16,938 bases of DNA, taken from positions 1 to 16,938 of the forward strand of contig CAJPTV010000040.1 in assembly GCA_905373665.1 (NCBI GenBank), read 5' to 3'. The stretch comes from Bacteroidia bacterium. Lineage in GTDB: Bacteria; Bacteroidota; Bacteroidia; Bacteroidales; CAJPTX01. The position numbers were made by a program, and so were the translations under genes. The notes under the pieces were generated by a model. The model did not search any database and was not told the origin of the DNA. It saw only the letters and a list, made by a program, of their open reading frames with translations. Every line of letters starts with the position of its first letter. Positions within the stretch are counted from its first letter, which is position 1. Of the stretch, positions 1-8,608 are shown one piece after another.

Positions 1-798
1 GGCAACGGGCTATCGGTTTAAGGAGCTAAAGAGCGACGATGTGGCGATAGAGGGCAATAAGTTTGAGGTGAAGAGTGAGAAGGAGGCAATCGAGGTGAAG
101 GTCGTCTTTGAGCTTGAGAAGTTTGACATCACGACGGAGGTCGTTGCAGGCAAAGAGGAAGGTTGCTCCATCAAAGTCAACGGACAGGAGTCGCTCACAG
201 GGGTCGATTATGGCACGACGGTCACGGTAACGGTAACGCACGCTGAGGGGTGGAAATTGCAATCACTCACGGTGGACGGCGTGGATATCACGGCGAGCAA
301 GACGTTTGTCGTAGAAAAGACGGTGAGCGTGAAGGCTACCTTTGAAAAGAGGAAGCTGAAGGTTAGCGTGACGAAAGAGGGGGGCAACAACGAGTGTACC
401 TTTGAGGTTGTGGGGAATGGTTCGGATAACCTTAATGCGGTAGAATATGGCACGAAGCTTCAAGTTAATACAACGGCGGTAACGGGCTATCAGTTTAAGG
501 AGCTAAAGAGTGACGATGTGGCGATAGAGGGCAATAAGTTTGAGGTGAAGAGTGAGAAGGAGGCAATCGAGGTGAAGGTCGTCTTTGAGCTTGAGAAGTT
601 TGACATCACGACGGAGGTCGTTGCAGGCAAAGAGGAAGGTTGCTCCATCAAAGTCAACGGACAGGAGTCGCTCACAGGGGTCGATTATGGCACGACGGTC
701 ACGGTAACGGTAACGCACGCTGAGGGGTGGAAATTGCAATCACTCACGGTGGACGGCGTGGATATCACGGCGAGCAAGACGTTTGTCGTAGAAAAGAC
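1..798 (+). repeat. 477-bp in-frame tandem repeat (159 residues), about 1.7 copies visible
   Basis: Base n matches base n+477 from base 1 to about 321. Only three substitutions occur in the first 34 bases (positions 3, 16 and 34 against 480, 493 and 511). Bases 35-321 and 512-798 are then identical over 287 bp by direct reading. The period is a multiple of three, so copies add or remove whole A+B module pairs. The array enters from the left edge, so the total copy number cannot be seen. Confidence 0.95.
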
Positions 799-1141
799 AG
801 TGACCGTAAAGGCGGTGTTTAAGAAGAAAGAGAACAACGGAGGTAACAATGGAGGCGGTAGTGGGCAACCCCAGAAACCAGGGACGGCGGTAGAAGATGC
901 AGTGTTAGCCTCGCTCGCTGTTGCACCTAATCCTTTTACCACACAGTTACGGATTGAGAATCCTGAGGGTGTGGCGGCTCGTTATGAGCTCGTCAATGCC
1001 GCGGGGCTCATGGTACGAGCTGGGGCGTTCTCTGCCACAGAGATGATTGTTGATACTGAAGCACTCCCCGCAGGGCTCTATTTTGTACGTATAGAGGCTC
1101 AAAATGGCGTTAGAAAGGTGGTTCGGGCAATTAAACACTAG
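2..1141 (+). CDS. T9SS-sorted repeat-rich surface protein, C-terminal part
   Basis: The reading frame is open at the left edge (first full codon at base 2), so the N-terminus and signal peptide lie outside the window. The visible 379 residues contain alternating ~79-residue beta-rich modules of two kinds, in the order B(partial)-A-B-A. They resemble divergent InlB B-repeat/bacterial-repeat domains, with motifs such as DYGTTVTV and EGWKLQSLTVDG. A Gly/Asn-rich linker follows (about bases 832-905). The end is a typical type IX secretion sorting domain: APNPF, then a short beta-sandwich with LPAGLYFVRIE and a basic KVVRAIKH tail. The family logic is export across the outer membrane by T9SS, removal of the sorting domain and attachment to the surface or release. 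The repeats probably act as a stalk or adhesive array; the ligand is unknown. The ATG at base 41 is internal and not the true start. The sorting-domain call is strong; the adhesin role is inference. Confidence 0.9.
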   Translation, partial: ATGYRFKELKSDDVAIEGNKFEVKSEKEAIEVKVVFELEKFDITTEVVAGKEEGCSIKVNGQESLTGVDYGTTVTVTVTHAEGWKLQSLTVDGVDITASKTFVVEKTVSVKATFEKRKLKVSVTKEGGNNECTFEVVGNGSDNLNAVEYGTKLQVNTTAVTGYQFKELKSDDVAIEGNKFEVKSEKEAIEVKVVFELEKFDITTEVVAGKEEGCSIKVNGQESLTGVDYGTTVTVTVTHAEGWKLQSLTVDGVDITASKTFVVEKTVTVKAVFKKKENNGGNNGGGSGQPQKPGTAVEDAVLASLAVAPNPFTTQLRIENPEGVAARYELVNAAGLMVRAGAFSATEMIVDTEALPAGLYFVRIEAQNGVRKVVRAIKH

Positions 1142-1161
1142 TTCTCTTTCCATTAAACAGG

Positions 1162-1195
1162 AAGCCGCCTCAGGTAAAACTGGGGCGGCTTATTT
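1162..1195 (+). terminator. Terminator hairpin after the T9SS surface protein gene
   Basis: AAGCCGCCTCAG (1162-1173) pairs with CTGGGGCGGCTT (1180-1191) over 12 positions including one G-T wobble. The loop is GTAAAA, and an A/T-rich tail (TATTTATT) follows. It lies 20 bp after the stop codon. The T run is short, but position and stem strength fit an intrinsic terminator. Confidence 0.8.
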
Positions 1196-1219
1196 ATTAC
1201 ACGGTATTTTTGAAATGAT

Positions 1220-1227
1220 TACCTTTG
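1220..1227 (+). promoter_or_regulatory. Probable Bacteroidetes -7 promoter element for yebC
   Basis: TACCTTTG matches the Bacteroidetes primary-sigma -7 consensus TAnnTTTG, 37 bp before the yebC ATG and downstream of the preceding terminator. No convincing -33 TTTG was seen at the usual spacing, so the call rests on one element plus position. Confidence 0.5.
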
Positions 1228-1264
1228 TCGTACTGTTCTAGTTATGTTTTAGAAGGAAGATTCG

Positions 1265-2029
1265 ATGTCAGGGCATAATAAATGGTCTACGATCAAGCGT
1301 AAGAAGGGGGCTGCCGACGCAAAGCGAAGCAAGGCGTTCTCTCGCGTACTTAAGGAAATTACGATTGCCGTAAAAGAGGGCGGTTCGGATATCAACGGTA
1401 ACCCACGACTCCGCGTGGCGGTCAACAATGCCAAGGGGATCAATATGCCCAAGGACAACATTGAGCGCGCTATCAACAAGGCGGAGAAGGAACCAGAGAA
1501 CCTCCAAGAACTCACCTTCGAGGGCTATGGGCCAGGTGGGGTTGCTATTTTCATCGAGTGTCTGAGCGATAACAATAACCGCACTGTGAGCAATATCCGT
1601 TCGATCTTTACGAAACGGAACGGCTCGCTCGGTACGAACGGTTCGCTCAGCTTCCTTTTTGCACAGAAAGGGGTCTTTGAATTGAACCCAGAAGATGTGG
1701 CAGCTAAGGGATTAGATGACGAGGCGCTCGAGATGGAACTCATCGAGGGGGGCGCCGAGGATATCGAACGTGAAGAGGATAACATTACCGTACGCACAGC
1801 ACTCGAGGACTTCGGCACGATGCAGAAGCGCTTGGAGGAACTGGGGATTACGCCCAAGAATGCCGAGCTGCAACGCATCCCTAATGACCTGAAGATGCTT
1901 GAGGTTGATGAGGCGCTAAAGGTCTTCCGTCTTGTCCGTGAGTTTGAGGACAATGATGACGTGCAGAGCGTTTATCACAACCTCGAGATGACCGACGAGT
2001 TGGCTGCCGCTCTAGAAAATGAGGACTAA
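1265..2029 (+). CDS. yebC: YebC/PmpR (TACO1) family protein
   Basis: The 254-residue product is slightly longer than the usual ~240-250. It opens with the family hallmark MSGHNKWSTIKRKKGAADAK and carries the conserved INMPKDNIERAI (about residues 59-70), FEGYGPGGVAI and NRTVSNIRSIFTKRNGSLG blocks. The family was long annotated as a transcriptional regulator. Work on YebC and mitochondrial TACO1 supports a role in translation of polyproline and other difficult stretches on the ribosome. The start is supported by AAGGAAGA just upstream, a purine-rich Shine-Dalgarno-like sequence that most genes here lack. The gene appears monocistronic, with a terminator before it, its own -7 element and a hairpin after it. 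Confidence 0.96.
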   Translation: MSGHNKWSTIKRKKGAADAKRSKAFSRVLKEITIAVKEGGSDINGNPRLRVAVNNAKGINMPKDNIERAINKAEKEPENLQELTFEGYGPGGVAIFIECLSDNNNRTVSNIRSIFTKRNGSLGTNGSLSFLFAQKGVFELNPEDVAAKGLDDEALEMELIEGGAEDIEREEDNITVRTALEDFGTMQKRLEELGITPKNAELQRIPNDLKMLEVDEALKVFRLVREFEDNDDVQSVYHNLEMTDELAAALENED

Positions 2030-2053
2030 GTCATTTTACCTTTAGACCCAGAA

Positions 2054-2089
2054 GACAGAGACGTGGGCTCATCCGCGTCTCTGTCGCTT
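2054..2089 (+). terminator. Terminator hairpin downstream of yebC
   Basis: GACAGAGACG (2054-2063) and CGTCTCTGTC (2076-2085) form a perfect 10-bp stem. Three further inner pairs are possible (TGG with CCG), leaving a 6-nt loop. The tail GCTTT is short. It sits 24 bp after yebC and only 10 bp before the next start codon, so it could also be a leader hairpin if transcription of the next gene begins upstream. Confidence 0.7.
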
Positions 2090-2098
2090 TAATAGCAG

Positions 2099-2611
2099 AT
2101 GACCTATTGGCGTAACCGATTTCTGTTCACCCTTGGAGTGCTGACCGCGCTGCTATTTTGCGCTTGTGGCTCTCCGACCGCCCCACAGATAGAGAAAGTG
2201 GTAGACCTTCACCTCGAGGGGCTCTCCGTCCACCTCGGGGCACAGGTCTACAATCCCAATCCGCGAAAGTTAGTGCTTTCAAAAGCTAAAGCGACGCTTT
2301 GGCTCGATGGTACAGAGCTTGCTGATATCGTTTTACGACATCCGTTGAAGATGCCGCGTAAGAAGACGACGTTGGTAGAGGGGCAAATAGACCTCTTGTT
2401 TCGGACTCCTAGCGACGAGTTCCGTTTTATGCTAGCAGCCCTTAGTTTAAGTTCGCATACCGTGGAACTCGAGGTCAGTGTGCGAGGGCGGTATGGTCTT
2501 ATGCCCTATTCCAAGAAGATAAAGCGAGCTCCTTACGATCAGGTTTTTAGGGAATTAGGTTTACCAGAAAGTGCATTCCAGTTATTGAGATCGAAAAGTA
2601 ACGAACGGTAG
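2099..2611 (+). CDS. LEA2-type putative lipoprotein
   Basis: The 170-residue protein has a basic, hydrophobic N-terminus (residues 1-20) ending in FCACGS. This suggests a lipoprotein signal with Cys23 as the lipidated residue. The lipobox is imperfect, with Phe at -3 and Cys at -2, so Cys21 cannot be excluded. Residues ~35-115 resemble the LEA14/WHy fold: a beta-rich stretch with a YNPNP turn, then WLDGTELAD and a late LVEGQIDLLF strand. LEA2 domains in bacterial envelope lipoproteins have no settled function. The stop codon abuts the ATG of ftsK (TAGATG), implying translational coupling. No ribosome-binding site is visible before this start. Fold call moderate; function unknown. Confidence 0.75.
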   Translation: MTYWRNRFLFTLGVLTALLFCACGSPTAPQIEKVVDLHLEGLSVHLGAQVYNPNPRKLVLSKAKATLWLDGTELADIVLRHPLKMPRKKTTLVEGQIDLLFRTPSDEFRFMLAALSLSSHTVELEVSVRGRYGLMPYSKKIKRAPYDQVFRELGLPESAFQLLRSKSNER

Positions 2612-5137
2612 ATGCCAAGCGAAAAGAAGCAAGAACCAGTTGAGGGAGAAAAGTCCACTCCACCACGGGCTAGCGAACCGTCGAAGTCTAGACGGAAGTC
2701 TGCCACTCCCGCTTCGGAGGGAGGTAAGGTGGATGAGCGTTTGGTGCTCTCTGGGGGGCTGTTGATGCTCCTGTTCGGTCTTTTTCTTCTCTTTGCGATG
2801 CTTTCGCACCTTTTTGTCTGGTCCAAGGATCAGAGTCTTTCATGGCAAAACATCTTTAGTCCAGGGGATTTTGAGGCTAGTAATGTGAGTGGACCGTTGG
2901 GGGCGCGTCTTGCTTCCTCATTGATTACCCACGGCTTTGGTCTTGCGGCGTTTGTTTTTCCGTTACTGTGTTTTATGTATGCTTTGCGGATTTTCCGTAT
3001 CCGTTTTTCGCGTTGGATAAAGCGGCAGGTGCTCCTCTTTTTGGGGATGTTGCTCTCTTCTGTGGTCTTGGGCTACCTCTTTCGTGAGACGGGAGGATTC
3101 CTAGGGTTCGGGCTCGGGGGAAAGTTTGGCTACTATGTCTCAACGTGGTTGATAGACTTTATGAGTCTGGTGGGGGCTGGTCTTTTACTCCTTTTTCTGA
3201 GTGTGAATTATTTGATATGGTTACATCCTCGTCTTACGGTCGTTTTTCTTTCCTTTTTACAGTATTTGGGGCGTTTGTTCCGTATTGAGGGGAATCGGCG
3301 TCTTAGTCGTGTGGTTACGCCAGTTGTGGAAACTCCTGCAGAGGAATCGGATGTCACTCTTGCGCCTAAGCCTGTAGGAGATGCAATAGAAAAAGAAACC
3401 TCAAAGGGGGAAGCTGAGCCAGATACGAACGATGCGCTGACGCAACAGCCCTCCGAACAGAGTAACGCAGAGGCGTCTATACCGTTTGAGGTTGTGCCGC
3501 CTCAATCAGAACACGTAGAGAGACCACAGGAGGTGATTCTACGACCTGTTGTGGTGGAAGAAGACGAATCAGAGTTATTGGGTGAAACGTTCCCTGCAGA
3601 AGAAGCTACGTTTGAGGTCTATATACCTCCTACGGAGGAGGCTGAAGAGGAGGGAGAGTTTACGAACCTAGAACCGTATGACCCGACTCTCGATCTCGCG
3701 CATTACACGCAGCCGCCCCTCACGCTCTTAGAGCGTCATGATGACGATGCACAGCTCGTTACCCCTGAGGAGTTGAATGATAACAATCGGCGGATCACGA
3801 AGACGCTCGCGGAGTTCAATATTGAGATAGAGAAGATCGTCGCGACGATCGGGCCGACAGTTACGCTCTACGAGATCTTGCCTGCGCCAGGGATACGTGT
3901 CAGCAAGATTGAGAGTTTGGAGAAAGACCTTGCTATGCGTTTGGAGGCCGTTGGTGTGCGGATTTTCATCCGTAAGGGGGCTATCGGTATTGAGGTTCCG
4001 AACCAGAAACCAGCTACGGTATCGATGCTTTCGGTACTGGAGTCTAAGAAATTCCAAGAGCATAAGGGGGCATTGCCCTTAGCCTTAGGGCGCACGATAT
4101 CGAACGAGGCGTTTGTGGTAGACCTTGAGAAGATGCCTCACTTGCTCGTGGCTGGGGCTACGGGGCAGGGGAAGTCGGTCGGGTTGAATGCTATTATTGC
4201 CTCCATCCTTTTCAAAAAACACCCTTCGCAGGTGAAGCTGGTTATGGTCGACCCGAAGAAGGTCGAGTTCTCGCTCTATGCCAAGATAGAGAAGCATTTC
4301 CTTGCGAAATTGCCCGAGGAGGAGGAAGCTATCATTACCGATTCGGAAAAGGTGATCTATACCCTCAACTCGCTCTGCCTAGAGATGGATCATCGTCTGG
4401 ATATGCTCAAGGAGGCGCAGGTGCGTAATATCACGGAGTATAACGAGAAGTTTGTGGCGCGGCGTCTGAATCCTGAAAAGGGGCATGCCTACATGCCGCG
4501 TATTGTGGTGATCGTGGATGAGTTTGCTGATCTGATGATGACCTCGAGTAGCGACGTCGTCCCGCCACTTATGCGTTTGGCACAGTTGGGGCGTGCGCCT
4601 GGGATACACCTTGTGATTGCAACACAGCGTCCGACGACCGATATCTTGGTGGGGAAGATTAAGGCAAACATCCCAGCACGAATAGCTTTCCGCGTGACTT
4701 CGGGGACGGACTCTAGGACGATCCTTGATATGCCAGGGGCGGATCGTTTGATAGGGCGTGGGGATATGTTGGTCAAGACCGAGGGGCTGAACGTAGACCG
4801 TGTGCAGTGTGCATTCCTGAGTACGGAGGAAGTGGCGAAGCTTACTGAGTATATTGGGCAACAGCAGAGTTATTTCTCCGCATGGTCTCTGCCCGATGTG
4901 GAGACTTCAGCGGGTGGCGGTAAGGACGATAGTTACAGTGGAGGAAGTGGTGAGCTAGACCCTCTTTTTGAGAAAGTGAAGGCGTATGTGATAGCGGAAG
5001 GGACGTGCTCGACCTCGAATATCCAACGAGCGTTTGCGATTGGTTTTCCACGCGCTTCGCGTATCGTCGATCAGCTGTGTCGTGCAGGTATCGTGAGTGA
5101 GAAGCGCGGTACGAAGGAGCGAGAAGTATTAGTTTAG
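2612..5137 (+). CDS. ftsK: DNA translocase FtsK/SpoIIIE
   Basis: An ATP-driven DNA pump at the division septum that clears the chromosome terminus and supports dimer resolution. The 841-residue protein has a charged cytoplasmic start and about four membrane segments (about 44-68, 103-125, 138-157 and 176-204). An acidic, low-complexity linker follows (about 235-360), then the alpha/beta motor. Walker A is GATGQGKS at 515-522 with Lys521; Walker B is IVVIVDEFAD at 631-640. The RecA-like core continues through IATQRPTTD and FRVTSGTDSRTILD. The end is a winged-helix gamma domain (about 780-841, with TSNIQRAFAIGFPRASRIVD) that reads orienting DNA sequences. Length and order match Bacteroidetes homologues. 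It is probably cotranscribed with the lipoprotein gene before it and the membrane protein gene after it. Confidence 0.98.
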   Translation: MPSEKKQEPVEGEKSTPPRASEPSKSRRKSATPASEGGKVDERLVLSGGLLMLLFGLFLLFAMLSHLFVWSKDQSLSWQNIFSPGDFEASNVSGPLGARLASSLITHGFGLAAFVFPLLCFMYALRIFRIRFSRWIKRQVLLFLGMLLSSVVLGYLFRETGGFLGFGLGGKFGYYVSTWLIDFMSLVGAGLLLLFLSVNYLIWLHPRLTVVFLSFLQYLGRLFRIEGNRRLSRVVTPVVETPAEESDVTLAPKPVGDAIEKETSKGEAEPDTNDALTQQPSEQSNAEASIPFEVVPPQSEHVERPQEVILRPVVVEEDESELLGETFPAEEATFEVYIPPTEEAEEEGEFTNLEPYDPTLDLAHYTQPPLTLLERHDDDAQLVTPEELNDNNRRITKTLAEFNIEIEKIVATIGPTVTLYEILPAPGIRVSKIESLEKDLAMRLEAVGVRIFIRKGAIGIEVPNQKPATVSMLSVLESKKFQEHKGALPLALGRTISNEAFVVDLEKMPHLLVAGATGQGKSVGLNAIIASILFKKHPSQVKLVMVDPKKVEFSLYAKIEKHFLAKLPEEEEAIITDSEKVIYTLNSLCLEMDHRLDMLKEAQVRNITEYNEKFVARRLNPEKGHAYMPRIVVIVDEFADLMMTSSSDVVPPLMRLAQLGRAPGIHLVIATQRPTTDILVGKIKANIPARIAFRVTSGTDSRTILDMPGADRLIGRGDMLVKTEGLNVDRVQCAFLSTEEVAKLTEYIGQQQSYFSAWSLPDVETSAGGGKDDSYSGGSGELDPLFEKVKAYVIAEGTCSTSNIQRAFAIGFPRASRIVDQLCRAGIVSEKRGTKEREVLV

Positions 5138-5155
5138 AGAAAAGAAGGAGCAAGA

Positions 5156-6244
5156 ATGGCAGACCTACCTCAACAGCCTGTGTCTACCCCAGAGTCCCCG
5201 TTGCGGAGTGTGAAGACCTATAAAGCGCTTTTCCCTGTCCTGATTGGGTTAGGGGTGGTGGGCTTTCTATTCTATCGGGAGTTCCGCCCAGAGGCGATGA
5301 GCTTCGTATCGTGGTCGTGGGATGTGTTCCTTTGGTTTTTCGTAGCGTTGCTCTTTATGTTGGGGCGCGATTTGGGGTATGTGTGGCGTATTCGGATTCT
5401 TTCGGAGGGGCGACTGAGTTTCCTTCAGGCTTTGCGCGTGATTATGTTGTGGGAGTTTACCTCGGCTATCACGCCCTCGGCCATTGGGGGAACGAGCGTA
5501 GCGATCCTCTATGTGACCAAAGAGGGGCTTTCGGTCGGGCGTAGCTCGGCAGTGGTGATGGCGACGAGCTTCCTTGACGAGATCTATTTCCTTGTCATGT
5601 TCCCCATCTTGTTGCTTTTGGTGGGGGGAACGCAGCTTTTTTCCATCGGGGGCGATGCTTTTTCTTGGACGGGAGGGCTTTTCCTTGTTGCCACCCTTGG
5701 GTATGCGATTAAGGCGGTTTATGTGGGAATCCTTGCCTACGGCTTCTTTGTTAACCCACGGGGGCTGAAGTGGTTGCTTTTGAAAATCTTTAAGCTTCCC
5801 GTACTGCGGCGTTGGAAACAGGGGGCGCATCAAGCGGGGACGGAGATCATTCAGACCTCGCAGGAGTTTCGTCGGAAGCCTTTCCGCTATTGGTTTAAGG
5901 CTTTCTTGGCGACCTTCCTTTCTTGGACATCGCGCTATTGGGTGGTGAATGCCATCTTGTTAGCCTTCTTTGCGGTCAATGATCATTTCCTCATCTTTGC
6001 TCGGCAGCTGGTGATGTGGATTATGATGCTCGTAAGCCCTACCCCGGGCGGGAGTGGTTTTGCAGAGTATGTCTTTACGCGTTACTTGGGCGATTTTATC
6101 CCCGTAGCCCCAGAACACCTAGGGGCAGTGGCGATCGTCTTGGCTTTTATTTGGCGCCTAGCTACCTATTACCCTTATCTCATCGTGGGGGTCTTTCTTT
6201 TACCGAAGTGGATGCGCAAGCATTTCCTTACAACGAAAAAATAG
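5156..6244 (+). CDS. YbhN / LPG-synthase transmembrane-domain family protein
   Basis: The 362-residue protein is mostly hydrophobic, with about eight membrane segments. It matches the flippase-like UPF0104 family (lysylphosphatidylglycerol synthase TM domain) by two glycine/proline motifs: TPSAIGGTS (106-114), and SPTPGGSGFAEY (294-305) near the end. It lacks the soluble aminoacyl-transfer domain of MprF, so it is not a complete LPG synthase. Lipid or isoprenoid-intermediate movement is only an inference from the family. A good Shine-Dalgarno-like AGAAGGAG (5143-5150) lies 5 bases before the ATG and fixes the start, 18 bases after ftsK. The next gene begins 12 bases downstream, so this is an internal operon member. 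Confidence 0.85.
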   Translation: MADLPQQPVSTPESPLRSVKTYKALFPVLIGLGVVGFLFYREFRPEAMSFVSWSWDVFLWFFVALLFMLGRDLGYVWRIRILSEGRLSFLQALRVIMLWEFTSAITPSAIGGTSVAILYVTKEGLSVGRSSAVVMATSFLDEIYFLVMFPILLLLVGGTQLFSIGGDAFSWTGGLFLVATLGYAIKAVYVGILAYGFFVNPRGLKWLLLKIFKLPVLRRWKQGAHQAGTEIIQTSQEFRRKPFRYWFKAFLATFLSWTSRYWVVNAILLAFFAVNDHFLIFARQLVMWIMMLVSPTPGGSGFAEYVFTRYLGDFIPVAPEHLGAVAIVLAFIWRLATYYPYLIVGVFLLPKWMRKHFLTTKK

Positions 6245-6256
6245 AACCACCAAGCT

Positions 6257-7501
6257 ATGCGACGTTTAGAGGTCTTAGCCCCCGCGGGCAATTTTGCTTG
6301 TTTACGTGCCGCCATCCAAGGTGGGGCAGATTCGGTCTTTCTTGGGGTGGGCGAGCTGAATATGCGCGCCTCTTCAAACACGAATTTTACGGTAGAAACG
6401 CTGCCCGAAGCTGTTGAAATTTGTCACAAGGCGGGGGTGAAGCTTTACCTTACGGTGAATACGATCGTTTATAACGAGGAGCTCGAAGCGGTGCGCGAAA
6501 CTCTCGTGCTTGCAAAACGCGTGGGGGTGGATGCCATCATCGCGAGTGACCAAGCTGTCATTGTGATGGCGCGGGAGTTAGGGCTGCGGGTGCATCTCTC
6601 CACACAGCTCAGTATCTCGAATACGGAAGCATTGAAGTTCTATAGCCATTGGGCAGATGTGGCGGTTCTGGCGCGAGAATTGAGTTTGGAGCAGGTGCGT
6701 CGTATCACAGACGACATCCGAGAGCAGCAGATTTGTGGACCGAGTGGTGAGCTGATACAGATAGAGATCTTCTCACACGGTGCGCTGTGTATGGCCATCT
6801 CGGGCAAGTGCTATTTAAGTCTCCATGAGGTGAATCGTTCGGCAAATCGGGGTTCGTGTGTGCAGATCTGTCGGCGGAGTTATGAGCTACGAGACAAGGA
6901 GACGGACAATGCCATCGAGGTAGACAACGAGTATCTCATGTCGCCAAAGGATTTGAAGACCATTCATTTCCTTAATAAAATCGCGGATGCGGGGGTCTCT
7001 ATACTCAAAATAGAGGGGCGTGCACGTGCGCCAGAGTATGTCTTGACCGTCACGCAGTGCTATCGGGAGGCTGCAGATGCTTTAGCGGAGGGGCGTTGGA
7101 ACGAAGAGATGGTGGCTGCTTGGGATGCGCGTTTGACTTCGGTCTTTAATCGCGGCTTTTGGAATGGGTATTACCTCGGGCAACGCTTGGGGGAGTGGTC
7201 GCCACACTATGGTTCTGCAGCTACGGAGAAGAAGGTGCAATTGGGGCTGGTGCGTAACTTCTACGATCGGCTTTCGGTTGCGGAGGTGGTGATTCATTCT
7301 GAGGGGTTACACGTAGGGGATTCGCTTTTTATCATTGGGGAGACAACGGGGGTAGTGACCTTAACGGTCGAGGAGCTTCGGAATGATGCTGGCGAGCGTT
7401 GTAACGAACTTAAGAAGGGAGCTGTGGGTGCCTTCCGAGTCCCGACCAAGGTGCGCAAGGGCGATAAAGTCTTTCTGCGTCAAACCATCGTTTCGCAATA
7501 A
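6257..7501 (+). CDS. trhP: Peptidase U32 family protein, TrhP-like tRNA hydroxylation protein
   Basis: The 414-residue protein begins with the family strand LEVLAPAGNF. It carries the full U32 signature at about 170-188: E-I-F-x-x-G-A-L-C, four residues, G-x-C-x-L-S. Cys178, Cys185, Cys201 and Cys205 are spaced as the four cysteines thought to hold an iron-sulfur cluster in this family. Despite the peptidase name, TrhP (YegQ) and relatives act in RNA hydroxylation. TrhP makes 5-hydroxyuridine at tRNA position 34 using prephenate-dependent chemistry. The paralogue RlhA modifies 23S rRNA, so the exact substrate here is inferred. The length (E. coli TrhP is about 450) suggests a shorter C-terminal beta-barrel. 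The gene sits between the membrane protein gene and holA with gaps of 12 and 9 bases. Confidence 0.85.
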   Translation: MRRLEVLAPAGNFACLRAAIQGGADSVFLGVGELNMRASSNTNFTVETLPEAVEICHKAGVKLYLTVNTIVYNEELEAVRETLVLAKRVGVDAIIASDQAVIVMARELGLRVHLSTQLSISNTEALKFYSHWADVAVLARELSLEQVRRITDDIREQQICGPSGELIQIEIFSHGALCMAISGKCYLSLHEVNRSANRGSCVQICRRSYELRDKETDNAIEVDNEYLMSPKDLKTIHFLNKIADAGVSILKIEGRARAPEYVLTVTQCYREAADALAEGRWNEEMVAAWDARLTSVFNRGFWNGYYLGQRLGEWSPHYGSAATEKKVQLGLVRNFYDRLSVAEVVIHSEGLHVGDSLFIIGETTGVVTLTVEELRNDAGERCNELKKGAVGAFRVPTKVRKGDKVFLRQTIVSQ

Positions 7502-7510
7502 ATTGGTAGC

Positions 7511-8599
7511 ATGGCGGGCTGGGTTAGCGATGTCTCGAAGTTCGTAAACGACCTGCAAGCGTCTATTACGCGGGCGCGCGAAGGGCAGTTTGCGCCCTTT
7601 TACTTTTTGCATGGGCAAGACAAGGTGTCTTACTTCTCGATGTTGCTCGCTAACATTATTGAAGAAAACGCTGTATTGCCAGAGCACAGGTACTGGAACT
7701 TCTACAAGGTCATTCTCTCAAGCTCTGAGAGGCTAGAATCGGACATTTATGCAATAGGGGGGGCGGCGCCACGTGGAGGGGCACCGCGGACGTTGATTTC
7801 TATCCGAGAGGCGGAGAATGTGAAAGATTGGGGAACGCTTCTCCCGCTCTTTGAGCGTCCGAACCCGACGGCGGTTATCGTCTTGCAGTTTGGCACAGAG
7901 GTGGACGCAAAGGAGCTTAAGAAGAATCCGGAGCTTAAGAAGATTATGGATATCGTTGCAAAGAGTGGCGAGCTGTTCTCTTTCCAGCTGATTTATGAAA
8001 GTCGGGGCGACCGTGTAATAGAGTTCATTGCAAAGCAATATAACCTTACGATAGCCTCCAACGCAATATTTCGTTTGAAGACGCTTTACGGTGCTAACTG
8101 GATGCTCATTGATAATGAGATTCGGAAGATTGCGTCGATAATCCCAGAGGAGGCAGAGCAGCAGATTACGCTACAGGTGCTTGAAGGGAGTAAGGCGAAT
8201 AAGACCTATACGTTGAGTGACTTAACGAAGCTCCTTCTTTCCAAGGACATTACGAAGGTGATCCCCATCTTAGAGAATCTTACCACAGGAGCTGACGCGA
8301 TAGCTCTCGAGCTCGTGGTGGCAACTCTTTACCGTTATTTCCGTACGACTTTTCTCTACGGGGTATTGAAGCGGAAGATGGACAATGACGAGATCTTTCA
8401 ACGTATGGGGATACCGCAGAGTCAGCAACAGGAGTATATCATCGCATCCAAGACTTTTGACCCCTCACGTTGTGCGAAGATTTTTGAACTCTTGCGTGAC
8501 TTTGACCAAAAGATAAAGACAGGGGTTATCTCCCGCGACAAGAGTACCAATCAGGAGTTTGAAGCGGTAAAGCAGCTTTTACTTCAAATCTTTGCTTAA
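7511..8599 (+). CDS. holA: DNA polymerase III subunit delta
   Basis: This is the delta subunit of the clamp loader, which opens the beta clamp as part of the tau/gamma-delta-delta' complex. The 362-residue length is usual. The N-terminal region shows the degenerate P-loop-like segment FYFLHGQDKVSYFSM (about 30-44), where delta keeps the AAA+ fold but does not hydrolyse ATP. A helical middle domain follows, then the C-terminal collar (from about 240, with ALELVVATLYRYFRT and a final EAVKQLLLQIFA helix). N-terminal residues before ~25 are atypical, and a slightly later start is possible. It is 9 bases after the trhP-like gene and 9 before the rhomboid gene, consistent with one transcript. Confidence 0.93.
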   Translation: MAGWVSDVSKFVNDLQASITRAREGQFAPFYFLHGQDKVSYFSMLLANIIEENAVLPEHRYWNFYKVILSSSERLESDIYAIGGAAPRGGAPRTLISIREAENVKDWGTLLPLFERPNPTAVIVLQFGTEVDAKELKKNPELKKIMDIVAKSGELFSFQLIYESRGDRVIEFIAKQYNLTIASNAIFRLKTLYGANWMLIDNEIRKIASIIPEEAEQQITLQVLEGSKANKTYTLSDLTKLLLSKDITKVIPILENLTTGADAIALELVVATLYRYFRTTFLYGVLKRKMDNDEIFQRMGIPQSQQQEYIIASKTFDPSRCAKIFELLRDFDQKIKTGVISRDKSTNQEFEAVKQLLLQIFA

Positions 8600-8608
8600 A
8601 GCGAGGGG

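Noticed and set aside
10..942. Several antisense open frames across the repeat region
   Set aside because: They repeat with the 477-bp period and only mirror the coding repeat. They have no start signals or recognisable domains.
2037..2044. TACCTTTA as a -7 promoter element for the lipoprotein-ftsK operon
   Set aside because: The last consensus G is missing, and the resulting transcript would start just before the yebC terminator hairpin.
6016..6417. 133-codon open frame spanning the end of the YbhN-like gene and start of the U32 gene
   Set aside because: It overlaps two clearly conserved genes in another frame and its translation resembles no family.
6257..7501. Collagenase/protease function for the U32 protein
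   Set aside because: The cysteine pattern and overall match fit the tRNA/rRNA hydroxylation branch, and no protease catalytic motif is evident.
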